In this document: positions 26,574 through 35,245 of the stretch, piece by piece | Layout: every line of letters starts with the position of its first letter | Numbering within the stretch: position 1 is the first letter of the stretch | Source: Robertmurraya_A mangrovi | GTDB taxonomy: Bacteria > Bacillota > Bacilli > Bacillales > Cytobacillaceae | Assembly (NCBI RefSeq): GCF_034427655.1 | Contig: NZ_JAXOFX010000012.1 | Location: forward strand, 62,001 to 126,000 | Reading direction: 5' to 3' | Length of the DNA stretch: 64,000 bases | Translations under genes and position numbers: made by a program | Notes under the pieces: generated by a model | Seen by the model: the letters and a program-made list of their open reading frames with translations, nothing else | What the model was told of the DNA's origin: nothing | The model's database searches: none

Positions 26574-27395
26574 TTACGCGAAATTCTCTCTTCTAGTAAT
26601 GGATCGGAAGCGAGGATGTTCAGCAAGAATGGAGTCTCTTAATTGTAAAATGACCGGATTCTTTGAATAAAAGAACTCATCCTTTGAATCATAAAGCTCA
26701 ATTAGCTCCCCTTTTTCTAGTACACCCAGTCGGTCAGAAATAGAAAAAGCAGCTTTAATATTGTGAGTAATGAAAAGGTAGGACAAGCCATAATCTTCTT
26801 TTAACTCTTTTAATAGTTCTAAGATTAAGCTTTGTGTGACCATATCTAAACTACTAACAGACTCATCTAGGACGATTAACTTCGGTTTGAGAGCAATGGC
26901 TCTAGCAATATTAATTCGTTGTAATTGTCCACCACTAAATTGATTTGGGTACTTGTTTAAATCCTTTTCACTTAAACCTACTCTTTCCAACAACGAAATG
27001 ACCAAACTTCTTTGTTCAGCTATCGTTAGCTTTTCATAGTTCTCTAATGGTTCGCTTATAATCTGTTCTGCTGTCAATCGCGGATTAACAGATGAATAAG
27101 AGTCCTGAAATACCACTTGTAAGTTACGACGTATGTTTCGTTGAGTCATTTTGTCCGAACGATAAATATCATGTCCTTGAAACAAAATCTGCCCCTGCTC
27201 GGGAGGTTGAATACCAAGAATCACTTTTCCTAAAGTACTTTTACCGGCTCCACTTGTACCAATTAAGCCTAAGCATGTTCCTTCTTCAATGGTAAAGGAG
27301 ATATCATGAAGGACGTTATTCGATTGATCCTTCCAGTTAAAAAACTTCTTAGAATGATAGCTATGATTGACCTGCTTCACCTGTAATAAGCTCAT
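26574..27395 (-). CDS. Metal/peptide ABC importer, ATP-binding protein (NikE/OppF type)
   Basis: 273 residues. Walker A is GTSGAGKSTLGK, the signature is FSGGQLQR and Walker B is KLIVLDES. The conserved PGNI stretch YSSVNPRLTAEQII is typical of the second ATPase of Nik/Dpp/Opp systems. It is shorter than OppF and close in size to NikE, and lacks the extended C-terminal 4Fe-4S region of many Opp ATPases. Last gene of the five-gene importer operon, 19 bases after the first ATPase. Start ATG after GGGGGGATACCACTG. Confidence 0.9.
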   Translation of the reverse strand: MSLLQVKQVNHSYHSKKFFNWKDQSNNVLHDISFTIEEGTCLGLIGTSGAGKSTLGKVILGIQPPEQGQILFQGHDIYRSDKMTQRNIRRNLQVVFQDSYSSVNPRLTAEQIISEPLENYEKLTIAEQRSLVISLLERVGLSEKDLNKYPNQFSGGQLQRINIARAIALKPKLIVLDESVSSLDMVTQSLILELLKELKEDYGLSYLFITHNIKAAFSISDRLGVLEKGELIELYDSKDEFFYSKNPVILQLRDSILAEHPRFRSITRRENFA

Positions 27396-27414
27396 CAGTG
27401 GTATCCCCCCTCTT

Positions 27415-28248
27415 TTATAACTGATAGGTATAAGGTTGCTTTTCGATGTATAAAGACGGCCTTGTCCTTAATAGTTTTTTCGTATAGTCATGTTGTGGAT
27501 GATCAAATAATTCAAACACATCTGCTTTTTCCACAACTCTTCCTTTTTGCATGACGATCACATCATCTGCCATCTCTGAAATAACACCTAGGTCATGAGA
27601 AATGAGTAATATAGATGTTCCAAATTCACAGCGAATATTATCTAACAGTCGAAGGACTAATAATTGGTTATGAACATCGAGCGCCGTAGTTGGCTCATCC
27701 GCAATGATAACGGAAGGATGTAAGCATGCAGCCATGGCAATCATGACTCGTTGCAGCATCCCTCCACTTAATTGAAAAGGGTATTTTTTTAATAATTTAC
27801 TTGGCTCTGGTAAATTTACACTGTGCAACACATCGACGGCAAGTTCTTTTGCTTGCTTTTTATTTAGTGAAGTATGAGTTCGAATGGTTTCAACAAATTG
27901 GTGGCCTATAGTAAATACCGGAGTAAATGCATTCATCGGATTTTGCATGATAAAAGCAATATCCTTCCCCCGAATTTTCCGCATTTCTCGGTTGTCTAAG
28001 CCGTTCAATTCCTTCCCCTTTAGAGTAATACTTCCTTCAATATTCATATTTTTATGGTCGTGTAGTTGTAAAATGGACATACTCGTAACCGTTTTTCCGC
28101 TACCACTTTCTCCAACTAGACCTAGAATTTTCCCTTGTTTTAGTTCAAAATTAATGTCCTTAACAAGTGTGATTTGACCATTGTGGGTTTTTACTTGAAC
28201 ATGTAAATCCCTTATATTTAGAATTGTTTGTTTGGTTGTTTCCATCAT
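27415..28248 (-). CDS. Metal/peptide ABC importer, ATP-binding protein (NikD/OppD type)
   Basis: About 277 residues from the tandem ATGs at 28248/28245, which follow AAAGGA. A longer frame to 28305 would overlap the permease gene. Walker A is GESGSGKTVTSMS, the signature is LSGGMLQRVMIAMA and Walker B is SVIIADEPTTALD. It has the usual NPMNAFTPVFTIGHQF stretch after the Q-loop. It pairs with the next ATPase to drive import. Confidence 0.9.
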   Translation of the reverse strand: MMETTKQTILNIRDLHVQVKTHNGQITLVKDINFELKQGKILGLVGESGSGKTVTSMSILQLHDHKNMNIEGSITLKGKELNGLDNREMRKIRGKDIAFIMQNPMNAFTPVFTIGHQFVETIRTHTSLNKKQAKELAVDVLHSVNLPEPSKLLKKYPFQLSGGMLQRVMIAMAACLHPSVIIADEPTTALDVHNQLLVLRLLDNIRCEFGTSILLISHDLGVISEMADDVIVMQKGRVVEKADVFELFDHPQHDYTKKLLRTRPSLYIEKQPYTYQL

Positions 28249-28264
28249 CAACATTCCTTTTGTA

Positions 28265-29095
28265 TTAGCGACGTTTAACCCCATATCTTTCTGAAAGTGC
28301 CTCACCTAATAAATTAAAGGTTACGACCACGAGCATAATCATCAAACCAGGATAAATCATTAAAGTTGGATTTGTTCTAATATAAGACTTCCCTTCGTGG
28401 ATCATCGCACCCCATTCGGGTGTAGGCGGTTGTACACCTAAACCTAGAAAGGACATGGAGGATAAATCCATAATGGCCCAACCCATTTCTAATGTTCCTA
28501 ATACCGCTAGCGGCGGAAGGACATTAGGAATGATATGTTTTTTTATGATAGTCCATTGAGAAGAACCACTTATTTTTGCTGCAGCAATATAGTTCTGTTC
28601 CTTAAGGGTTAGCACCATTCCTCGAATGATTCTAGCATAATAAACCCATTGTACTAAAATCAACCCTAGAACAACCTGTTTTAGACCCGCTCCCCAAATC
28701 CCAACGAAGCCAAGTACCAGTAAAAGACTTGGGACAGCCATCACCCCATCAGCTATTCTCATGAGCAATTGGTCAATCCACCCACCTTTATATCCAGCAA
28801 TGATCCCAACAATCAAACCGATACTTAAAGATGAAACAAAAATCAAGGCAGCAAACCCTAAAGAAATCCGAGCTCCATATAAAATACGTGATAATGTACA
28901 CCGTCCTAAGTGGTCCGTTCCTAATGGGTATTCCAAAGAGGGAGATTCTAGCTTATGAGCCATATTAACCAGGACAGGATCATTAGGTGCAAGCCATGGA
29001 GCAAAGATCGTGATTAAAACTAACCCACCTAGCATTAGAGAACAAACGACTATTACTTTTTGACTTCTTAATCTCTCACGAAGCTTTGCTATCAT
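28265..29095 (-). CDS. ABC importer permease (NikC/DppC type)
   Basis: 276 residues, six predicted membrane segments. It opens with the DppC-family N-terminal helix and the WLAPNDP loop, then LGTDHLGRCTLSRILYGARISL. The ATPase-contact EAA-type loop is AAKISGSSQWTIIKKHIIPNV. It overlaps the preceding permease by 4 bases (ATGA), so translation is coupled. Confidence 0.9.
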   Translation of the reverse strand: MIAKLRERLRSQKVIVVCSLMLGGLVLITIFAPWLAPNDPVLVNMAHKLESPSLEYPLGTDHLGRCTLSRILYGARISLGFAALIFVSSLSIGLIVGIIAGYKGGWIDQLLMRIADGVMAVPSLLLVLGFVGIWGAGLKQVVLGLILVQWVYYARIIRGMVLTLKEQNYIAAAKISGSSQWTIIKKHIIPNVLPPLAVLGTLEMGWAIMDLSSMSFLGLGVQPPTPEWGAMIHEGKSYIRTNPTLMIYPGLMIMLVVVTFNLLGEALSERYGVKRR

Positions 29096-30036
29096 TGAAC
29101 CTGCCTACCTTTTTTTGAAATACGTGGGTCAATATACATTTGAATGAGATCAACAATTAAATTACTAAAAAGGAATAACCCTGCTGCCAATAGTATATAG
29201 CATTGGATGACAGGTACATCTCGATTAAAAGTTGCCTCAATAAAATACCGTCCAAATCCTGGCCAAGAAAAGACGGCCTCCACTATAATGGCGCCTGTCA
29301 TTAGTTTCCCTACATTCATACCGATTCCTGTTATCATCGGAGAGATGGACATTCTCAGTACATGCTTACCCATGATGATTTTTTCATCCATACCTCTAGT
29401 CCTTGCAAACAGAACATAGGACTCTTGTAAATTTTCAAGAACACTTGCACGTAACAGTCGGGTATATAAAGCAATTAAGGGAAGCGCCAAAGTGATAGAA
29501 GGTAAAACCAAGTGTTTCCAAGTTCCAATCCCTTCTACAGGAAAAAGGTCCAGCTTGACTGAAAAGAAAAAAATCATTAAATATCCAAGCCAAAAAGAAG
29601 GAATGGACGCTCCAAAAAAGGAGAGGAATCGACTGAAATGGTCGATTCCACTGTTTTTCTTTATAGCAGCTAAAAAACCTAGAGGAACACTCACTAAAAT
29701 CGCAATCATGATGCTCCCTATCGTTAACTGAATCGTTGCTGGCAATCGAGAAGTAACCTCTTCCCATACCGGCTTATTTGATACGTAAGAAACCCCAAAA
29801 TTTAATTGACTGATTTTAATAATAGAATTCACATATTGAGTTAGGAGAGGCTGATCTAGGCCAAACTCCTGTCTTTTCTGGGCCAATATCTCATCTGTTG
29901 GTTGGATATGCGCAGCTGCAAGGTAAGCTTCAGCTGGATCTACTGGCGAAAGATGAATCATCCCAAATGTGATCAAAGTAGCTAAAAGGAATATTGGAAT
30001 GATTGTCACTATTCTTTTCAGGATATAAGTGCCCAT
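29092..30036 (-). CDS. ABC importer permease (NikB/DppB type)
   Basis: 314 residues. The N-terminal helix MGTYILKRIVTIIPIFLLATLITFGMIHLSP region is standard for DppB/NikB, and the protein has GIDHFSRFLSFFGASIPSFWLG and the EAA loop YVLFARTRGMDEKIIMGKHV. Start ATG after AGGAGATTTTTT, 16 bases after the binding-protein gene. It forms the membrane channel with the NikC-type permease. Confidence 0.9.
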   Translation of the reverse strand: MGTYILKRIVTIIPIFLLATLITFGMIHLSPVDPAEAYLAAAHIQPTDEILAQKRQEFGLDQPLLTQYVNSIIKISQLNFGVSYVSNKPVWEEVTSRLPATIQLTIGSIMIAILVSVPLGFLAAIKKNSGIDHFSRFLSFFGASIPSFWLGYLMIFFFSVKLDLFPVEGIGTWKHLVLPSITLALPLIALYTRLLRASVLENLQESYVLFARTRGMDEKIIMGKHVLRMSISPMITGIGMNVGKLMTGAIIVEAVFSWPGFGRYFIEATFNRDVPVIQCYILLAAGLFLFSNLIVDLIQMYIDPRISKKGRQVQ

Positions 30037-30052
30037 AAAAAATCTCCTAACG

Positions 30053-31690
30053 TTACTTCTCTAAATTCAATCCTACGAATGGATGTTCATCTCGGTTAGC
30101 TGGGAAATTAAAATTAGAAACATCCTTTTGGTAGATTGCTATTTTTTTAATATAAGAAATAGGTACAATCGCACCTTGTTCTTGAAGCGAACCTAAAATG
30201 GCTGTGTAAAGTTGTTGACGCTCATTTTCATCCGTCGTTTTTTGAACTTTAGCTATTTGCTCAAGGATCTCCTCTTTATTAGGATAAGCTGAGATAGCCT
30301 CTTTAAAGCCAAATCCTTCAGTAGCAACTACATTTACAAAAGCATGCGGATCATACGGAGCACCATAGTTACTAAAGAAATTCATGTCGAACTGATTCGC
30401 TTTAAAGCGTTCTACTTGTGTAGTAAGCTCAACTCCCACAATATTTAATTTAACCCCTAATCCTGCCCACTCAGACTGTAATGTCTCAGCCATTGTTTTT
30501 TGAATGGATTCCGCAGAATTAAACATTAATTCAATTTCAAGTAGTTTTCCATCTTTTTCACGAACATTTTTGCCTTCTGGTAGCTTCCAACCTGCTTCAT
30601 CAAGTAATTGCTTTGCTTTCTCTACATTATAATCAACCTTGGTAGCATTTACTTCAGAAGTATAAGGGAAGTTTGTCGGTAAAATATAATCTGCTTGCTC
30701 TTCTAAACCTGATGTTACGCCCTCAACCATTGCTTGTTTATTAAAGCCATAATGCAATGCTTGGCGAACACGCATATCGGAAAGTTGTTCTTTGTTCGTA
30801 TTCATTACTAATTGTCTAGTAGCGACTGGTTCAGAAACACTAGTCTTGTAAGAACCTGTAGATTCTAATTGTTTAAAAGAATCTACACTGATAACACCCT
30901 CACCATATACTAAGTCTAAATCACCTTTTTCGAAGGCAAGTACGCGTGTTTCAGCATCAGGAATCACTTTTACTTTAATCTTCTCTACTTGAGGAACTTC
31001 TCCCCAATAATTTTCATTACGCTTAAAAATAGCATATTCATCCACTTTATATTCATCTAATACCCACGGACCAGTTCCAACCGGTTTCACTATTTCTTTA
31101 GATGTATCTCCATCTTCAGGAAAACCAGCTTCCCCTAGGAATCGAACGGGACGTACAACCGCTAACTCCTGAATAGTTGGGTAATAAGATTCATTTAATA
31201 CTAATTTAAAAGTATATTCATCTACGATCTCTGTTTGAGAGACTTTAGGTATAAAACCTAACCAGCTGTGTAAATCTACATTTTTTAATATAGCATCAAA
31301 GTTCTTTTTTACAATCTCAGCATTAAAACTTGTTCCATCAGAGAATTTCACATCTTGGCGTAGGTGGAATACATATTCTTTTCCATCTTTAGAAACGTCC
31401 CAAGACTCAGCTAAGTGTGGTTTGATTTCTCCACCATTCTGATAACTAACTAAAGGTTCATAAATCATGGATTGAGCAAATAATTGGTTTGGATTATATA
31501 GATGGGGATTCATTCCACCTATATCTCTAGGCCATGCAAAAGTGACCATATGTTCCTTGTCACTTGAAGAGTCTTCAGAAGAATCTCCTGTTTCATTTGT
31601 ACAACCAAGTAAAACCATGGAAAGCATAAGAATAACTACAGAAATAAAAGTAAATCGTTTTTTAGTTTTCATGTTTATTATGTTTGACAT
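30053..31690 (-). CDS. Solute-binding lipoprotein of a Nik/Cnt-type importer
   Basis: 545 residues with a lipoprotein signal (hydrophobic core then LLGCTNE, lipid on Cys at about 30) and a family-5 binding fold. FAWPRDIGGMNPHLYNPNQ near the start resembles NikA and CntA rather than oligopeptide OppA. The operator upstream is Fur-like, so the ligand is more likely an iron- or metal-linked chelate (metallophore complex, Ni/Co) than a peptide. The ligand cannot be set from sequence. It is the first gene of the operon binding protein-NikB-NikC-NikD-NikE. Confidence 0.85.
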   Translation of the reverse strand: MSNIINMKTKKRFTFISVVILMLSMVLLGCTNETGDSSEDSSSDKEHMVTFAWPRDIGGMNPHLYNPNQLFAQSMIYEPLVSYQNGGEIKPHLAESWDVSKDGKEYVFHLRQDVKFSDGTSFNAEIVKKNFDAILKNVDLHSWLGFIPKVSQTEIVDEYTFKLVLNESYYPTIQELAVVRPVRFLGEAGFPEDGDTSKEIVKPVGTGPWVLDEYKVDEYAIFKRNENYWGEVPQVEKIKVKVIPDAETRVLAFEKGDLDLVYGEGVISVDSFKQLESTGSYKTSVSEPVATRQLVMNTNKEQLSDMRVRQALHYGFNKQAMVEGVTSGLEEQADYILPTNFPYTSEVNATKVDYNVEKAKQLLDEAGWKLPEGKNVREKDGKLLEIELMFNSAESIQKTMAETLQSEWAGLGVKLNIVGVELTTQVERFKANQFDMNFFSNYGAPYDPHAFVNVVATEGFGFKEAISAYPNKEEILEQIAKVQKTTDENERQQLYTAILGSLQEQGAIVPISYIKKIAIYQKDVSNFNFPANRDEHPFVGLNLEK

Positions 31691-31707
31691 CTAAAATACT
31701 CCTTAAG

Positions 31708-31730
31708 TTGATAATGAGAACTATTATCAA
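31708..31730. promoter_or_regulatory. Fur-like box before the metal ABC importer
   Basis: TTGATAAT-GAGAACT-ATTATCAA has perfect 8-base arms. The central 19 bases match the classical Fur consensus GATAATGATAATCATTATC at 16 positions. It lies 18 bases before the binding-protein start, so it should block transcription when iron (or the cognate metal) is plentiful. Zur is less likely, since its site has a different core. Confidence 0.8.
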
Positions 31731-31950
31731 TATAGAGTTTAAACATGTCCTTGTCAATCTTATTTTGAATTATTCATAAATTCGCCAAACCTTCCTTTTC
31801 TGAAGGCTGTTTAAGGCTCATTTTTAGCCGAAATGTTTTATTAACGAAAAATACTATACTTGGTTAACAGCCATAGCAGTAACTCCTGAACTTACAGCTT
31901 CCCCATTCACACCCCATAGTAAAATACTATTATTTTCAGCTTGTAAAAAA

Positions 31951-31977
31951 GCGTACCCAGTGGAAGGGTACGCTTTT
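31951..31977. terminator. Bidirectional terminator
   Basis: GCGTACCC pairs with GGGTACGC, with A- and T-runs on the two sides. It ends the surface-protein gene on the minus strand. The remaining 220 bases up to the Fur box show no gene. Confidence 0.85.
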
Positions 31978-32024
31978 TACAAATTTGGAACTAATTATTT
32001 ATAAGCAAATACATTTTTGCGAAT

Positions 32025-33989
32025 CTACTCAAAGATTATCTTTACCGTTACTTCCAATCTTGTTGCAGGGTCTGTATTGGAAACATTTATTGGTAGAGTA
32101 AAGAATTCACTATAGAGGGTATATTCACCCGGTTTTTTCCATGATTCAAAAACAAATGGTCTAATATCCCACCTTACTTCAACTTCATGCTCTTTATCTG
32201 CAGAATCAACTATGGTTACTTTATTAGGTAATGCGGCCTTAAATTGTTCCAATGTAATATCTTTTGAGACATAGAGTTGTTCTAATGGCTTAATTTCTTT
32301 TAGCGTATTATCTGTTTTAATTACGATTTTTACATAATTTGCTGTAGTGCCTCTATCAGCTACAACAAATAGGTTATTTTCACCGTACAATGTTTCTTTA
32401 TAGGCGTCACCAAGTAGTATCTCATGCGTATACATCCCTTCAGGTACATCAAAGTGGATGGTATATTCTCCAACTGGAATCGCATTTAAGATGTAACTTT
32501 CCTTACGATTCCAAGGGGTACTTCCCTCTCTATATTCTTTCCCTGTTGCTTTGTTCTTGAGATAAAATGATCCTTTAATATTTTCAAAAGATATTTTATT
32601 ACTACTTGTATCAGAATCTTTATATAGGCTTATTTGTACTTTCCCTGTTACAATTGGTGCTGGTTCCTCTCTTACAATCGTTATTTCTCTTACAGTTTTG
32701 TTCCCAGCCCCGTCTATTAGCACATAAGTAAAGACATTCTCACCTACTTCTAAGTCTACAGACCATTCTAAAGTTTTGTCCATTTCAGAACTATAGTTCC
32801 CTTCGTATAGCCCAATATGACTATCAAACTCATACAGTTCTAAATAACTGAATCTATCCTTCATATTAATTTCGAGTTGAGCTGTATCTGAAGTCGTTTC
32901 TCTTTCTTTCACCACAATATTTAATTCTGGAGGTGTCGTATCAACATAGAACCTTCTCGCAATACTTCCATTTTTTCCAGATTGCGAAATAACATTTACA
33001 CTAATAGCATGTGAATTATCTTCTAATGTAAGAGTTTTACTGAATTTATATGCAGGTCCTTTATGAACAACCTGCCCGTTGCTTTTTACTTCTGCATTTT
33101 CTTCATATACAACATCCGCTTCTTGACCTTGAATCAGGATTTTTTCAAGATATTTTACATTTGTTACATAACCTTCGAATAAAATATTAGAATCCGCAAA
33201 TGTTTCTAGAGATGTTGGGGAATGCATATATATGGATGGGAAGAAATAATTATCTGCTGCTTCTTTCTCAAGATATTGAATTTTTTCTAATAATGCCCCT
33301 AATAATTCTTCGCCTACAATATCCGCATTTGGATTTATTTCTTTCACTTTATCCACCTTATTTATTGCAGCTAATACTGCTTCCTTATCCTTAATTCTTA
33401 TATCTTCAAATGATGGCAAAGATTTTATTGCATCTTCTGCCTCTTGAATCATATCAAGTAATAATAGTTGTTTTATTCTATTTTCTAATTCCTCTAATCT
33501 ATTCAAATTGGTCACTAATTCTTGCTCTTCAGGTGTTAATGCATCATAATATTTTCTTGCTGCTTCTACCATTTCTTTATCATCTAATGCTAATTCCATT
33601 ACAGTTGGCAGCTCATCAATTCGTTTGATCGCCTCATTAACACGGCTCTTATCCATTACATACTTTATTTTTTTTGCTAGTTTTACGATTTCATTTTTTC
33701 CACTAAAGACCTTTATATCTATTTCAGATGCTTTAAAAATTGATTTTGTAAAATAGCCATTTTTGTCTAGGTTTACTTTAAAGCCATTAATCTCTAAACT
33801 TACCTTTTTATTTCCTTTGTAACTCTCTGGTACGTCTAAGGCACCTTTGATGTCTATTTTCTTACCCTCAGAGTCTATTATAGTTGGTTCCTTAACCCAT
33901 CTAATATCATCTGCTTTTTGACCAAATACAACCGCACTACTCATAAGCATTGTCATTACCACTAGAAAAAATAGTATTTTCTTACTCAT
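32025..33989 (-). CDS. Large secreted multidomain protein, function unknown
   Basis: 654 residues with a signal peptide (MSKKILFFLVVMTMLMSSAVVFG). Residues 30-110 look beta-rich. Residues 115-240 hold two helical-hairpin repeats of the type seen in Gram-positive surface proteins (KYYDALTPEEQELVTNLN). Residues 250-455 contain Ig-like strands (VDTTPPELNIVV, VFTYVLIDGAGNKTVREI). The C-terminus has further beta domains including an LYVSKDITLEQFKAALP segment. No LPXTG, SLH or lipobox motif is seen, so it is probably released or held non-covalently. I do not recognise an enzyme domain; an adhesin or wall-associated role is a guess. Confidence 0.8.
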   Translation of the reverse strand: MSKKILFFLVVMTMLMSSAVVFGQKADDIRWVKEPTIIDSEGKKIDIKGALDVPESYKGNKKVSLEINGFKVNLDKNGYFTKSIFKASEIDIKVFSGKNEIVKLAKKIKYVMDKSRVNEAIKRIDELPTVMELALDDKEMVEAARKYYDALTPEEQELVTNLNRLEELENRIKQLLLLDMIQEAEDAIKSLPSFEDIRIKDKEAVLAAINKVDKVKEINPNADIVGEELLGALLEKIQYLEKEAADNYFFPSIYMHSPTSLETFADSNILFEGYVTNVKYLEKILIQGQEADVVYEENAEVKSNGQVVHKGPAYKFSKTLTLEDNSHAISVNVISQSGKNGSIARRFYVDTTPPELNIVVKERETTSDTAQLEINMKDRFSYLELYEFDSHIGLYEGNYSSEMDKTLEWSVDLEVGENVFTYVLIDGAGNKTVREITIVREEPAPIVTGKVQISLYKDSDTSSNKISFENIKGSFYLKNKATGKEYREGSTPWNRKESYILNAIPVGEYTIHFDVPEGMYTHEILLGDAYKETLYGENNLFVVADRGTTANYVKIVIKTDNTLKEIKPLEQLYVSKDITLEQFKAALPNKVTIVDSADKEHEVEVRWDIRPFVFESWKKPGEYTLYSEFFTLPINVSNTDPATRLEVTVKIIFE

Positions 33990-34270
33990 CTCGATTTCAA
34001 ATCCCCCTAACGTATTGTTAATTCAATAAATAAATATTCCTACTTTCCTCTTAATATGTATTTTTTGAATATTTAATCTTTTAACTACTTGTCTAAACTA
34101 CATGATTTTCAATAGATTTATTAATAGAAAGAGGGTTTAGAAAGGGGGAATTATCCTGACCACTTATAAAATTATTTTTAAATGCACTGAATCATAAGAA
34201 TACTATTGATAAAATTTATGAAATTGAGCTAGCTATACCTTATAATATAGGAAAAGGAGAGATGATATAT

Positions 34271-34515
34271 ATGAAGTGGCAAGAAGTTAGAGAATTATTC
34301 CCAAATCAGTTTGTATTAGTGTCGATTCTTAATTACCATGAGGAAGAGAATAAGAAAATTATTGATGAAGTCGCAGCCATTCGGTCCATTCCAGAAGAAA
34401 ATGTAAATAAGGAATTTTTAATGTAGAACCTGGACATATTGTCTACCATACATCGAATGAGGAATGTATCGTTCATATTCGTAAAGACCCGTTGATGAGG
34501 GTGAGACGAATATAA
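34271..34515 (+). pseudogene. Small gene broken by a frameshift, coupled to a retropepsin-like protease
   Basis: ATG 34271, preceded by AAAGGAG, opens MKWQEVRELFPNQFVLVSIL and stops at TAG 34424 after 51 codons. The -1 frame then continues without a break as NVEPGHIVYHTSNEECIVHI to a TAA at 34513 that overlaps the next ATG (TAATG). The two halves read as one 81-residue protein once a base is restored in the TTTTTAATG run. This is a recent one-base loss, a sequencing error or, less likely, -1 frameshifting at the T5A2 tract. The full-length protein is of unknown function. Confidence 0.7.
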
Positions 34516-34898
34516 TGAAAATATCATTTGATGGACAACTTATTACAACATCACTTAAAGTTACTTTTCGAGGTCGTACGTTACAAATCGATGATATGAT
34601 TATTGATACAGGTTCCTCTCATACTGTAATTAGCCCAGATATATTAGAAGACATAGGGGTAACGTATGAAAATGGTGACGATATTTATGAAGCGTACGGA
34701 ATTGGTGGTTCAGTTCCATTCTATACAAAGGTAATGGAAGAAATTCAAATCGATAAAATTAATCTAAAGAATATTGAAATTGATGTGGGGGTCCTTCCAA
34801 AAAATCATAATGGACTACTAGGGTTGGATATTTTAATGAACTACAATTTTATTGTAGATTTGGACAAGTTAGAATTATATCCAGCAAAATATAAATAA
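34515..34898 (+). CDS. Retropepsin-like aspartic protease (clan AA)
   Basis: 127 residues. The active-site motif IIDTGSSHTVIS puts the catalytic Asp at about 31. The second family motif, NGLLGLDILMNYNFIVD, is at about 100-115. This is the size of a single retropepsin lobe, so the active enzyme should be a dimer in the cytoplasm. The start overlaps the stop of the broken upstream gene by one base. A separate free ribosome site is not obvious, so loss of the upstream frame could affect its translation. Confidence 0.82.
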   Translation: MKISFDGQLITTSLKVTFRGRTLQIDDMIIDTGSSHTVISPDILEDIGVTYENGDDIYEAYGIGGSVPFYTKVMEEIQIDKINLKNIEIDVGVLPKNHNGLLGLDILMNYNFIVDLDKLELYPAKYK

Positions 34899-35245
34899 GA
34901 GATTTAAGTATAATGAATATAATTTCTAGGAACAAAGTTTTAAAATCCAAATACATCACTACTGCAAATATTTTTAACTCCACAATACACTCACTCTATT
35001 TCCGCTAATTTTTCTTTCTTAAAATTATTCCTCAAATTTAAAAGATTCTTTTAGTACTCAAAATAATAATTGTAAGAATCAATGCATTCTCATTTTCTCA
35101 AGAAAAAACCCAGTCCCGGGCTTTTCTCACGATATTTTTCATAATTTCCTCGAGTACTCCACTCGCTTTTCTTTCAATAACTAAAAATTAATAATATAAT
35201 AATTTAGATAATTAAAAAAACTCAAAGGAAAAGGTGAGTTCAAAC
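34899..35245. other. Intergenic, one weak hairpin
   Basis: No gene is seen. At 35100-35127 AGAAAA...TTTTCT flanks a CCC/GGG stem followed by C and T residues, possibly a weak terminator for the protease gene. Confidence 0.3.

Noticed and set aside
25077..31690. MATE exporter as sixth gene of the Nik-type operon
   Set aside because: A likely terminator and 150 bases lie between them; co-function is possible but not shown.
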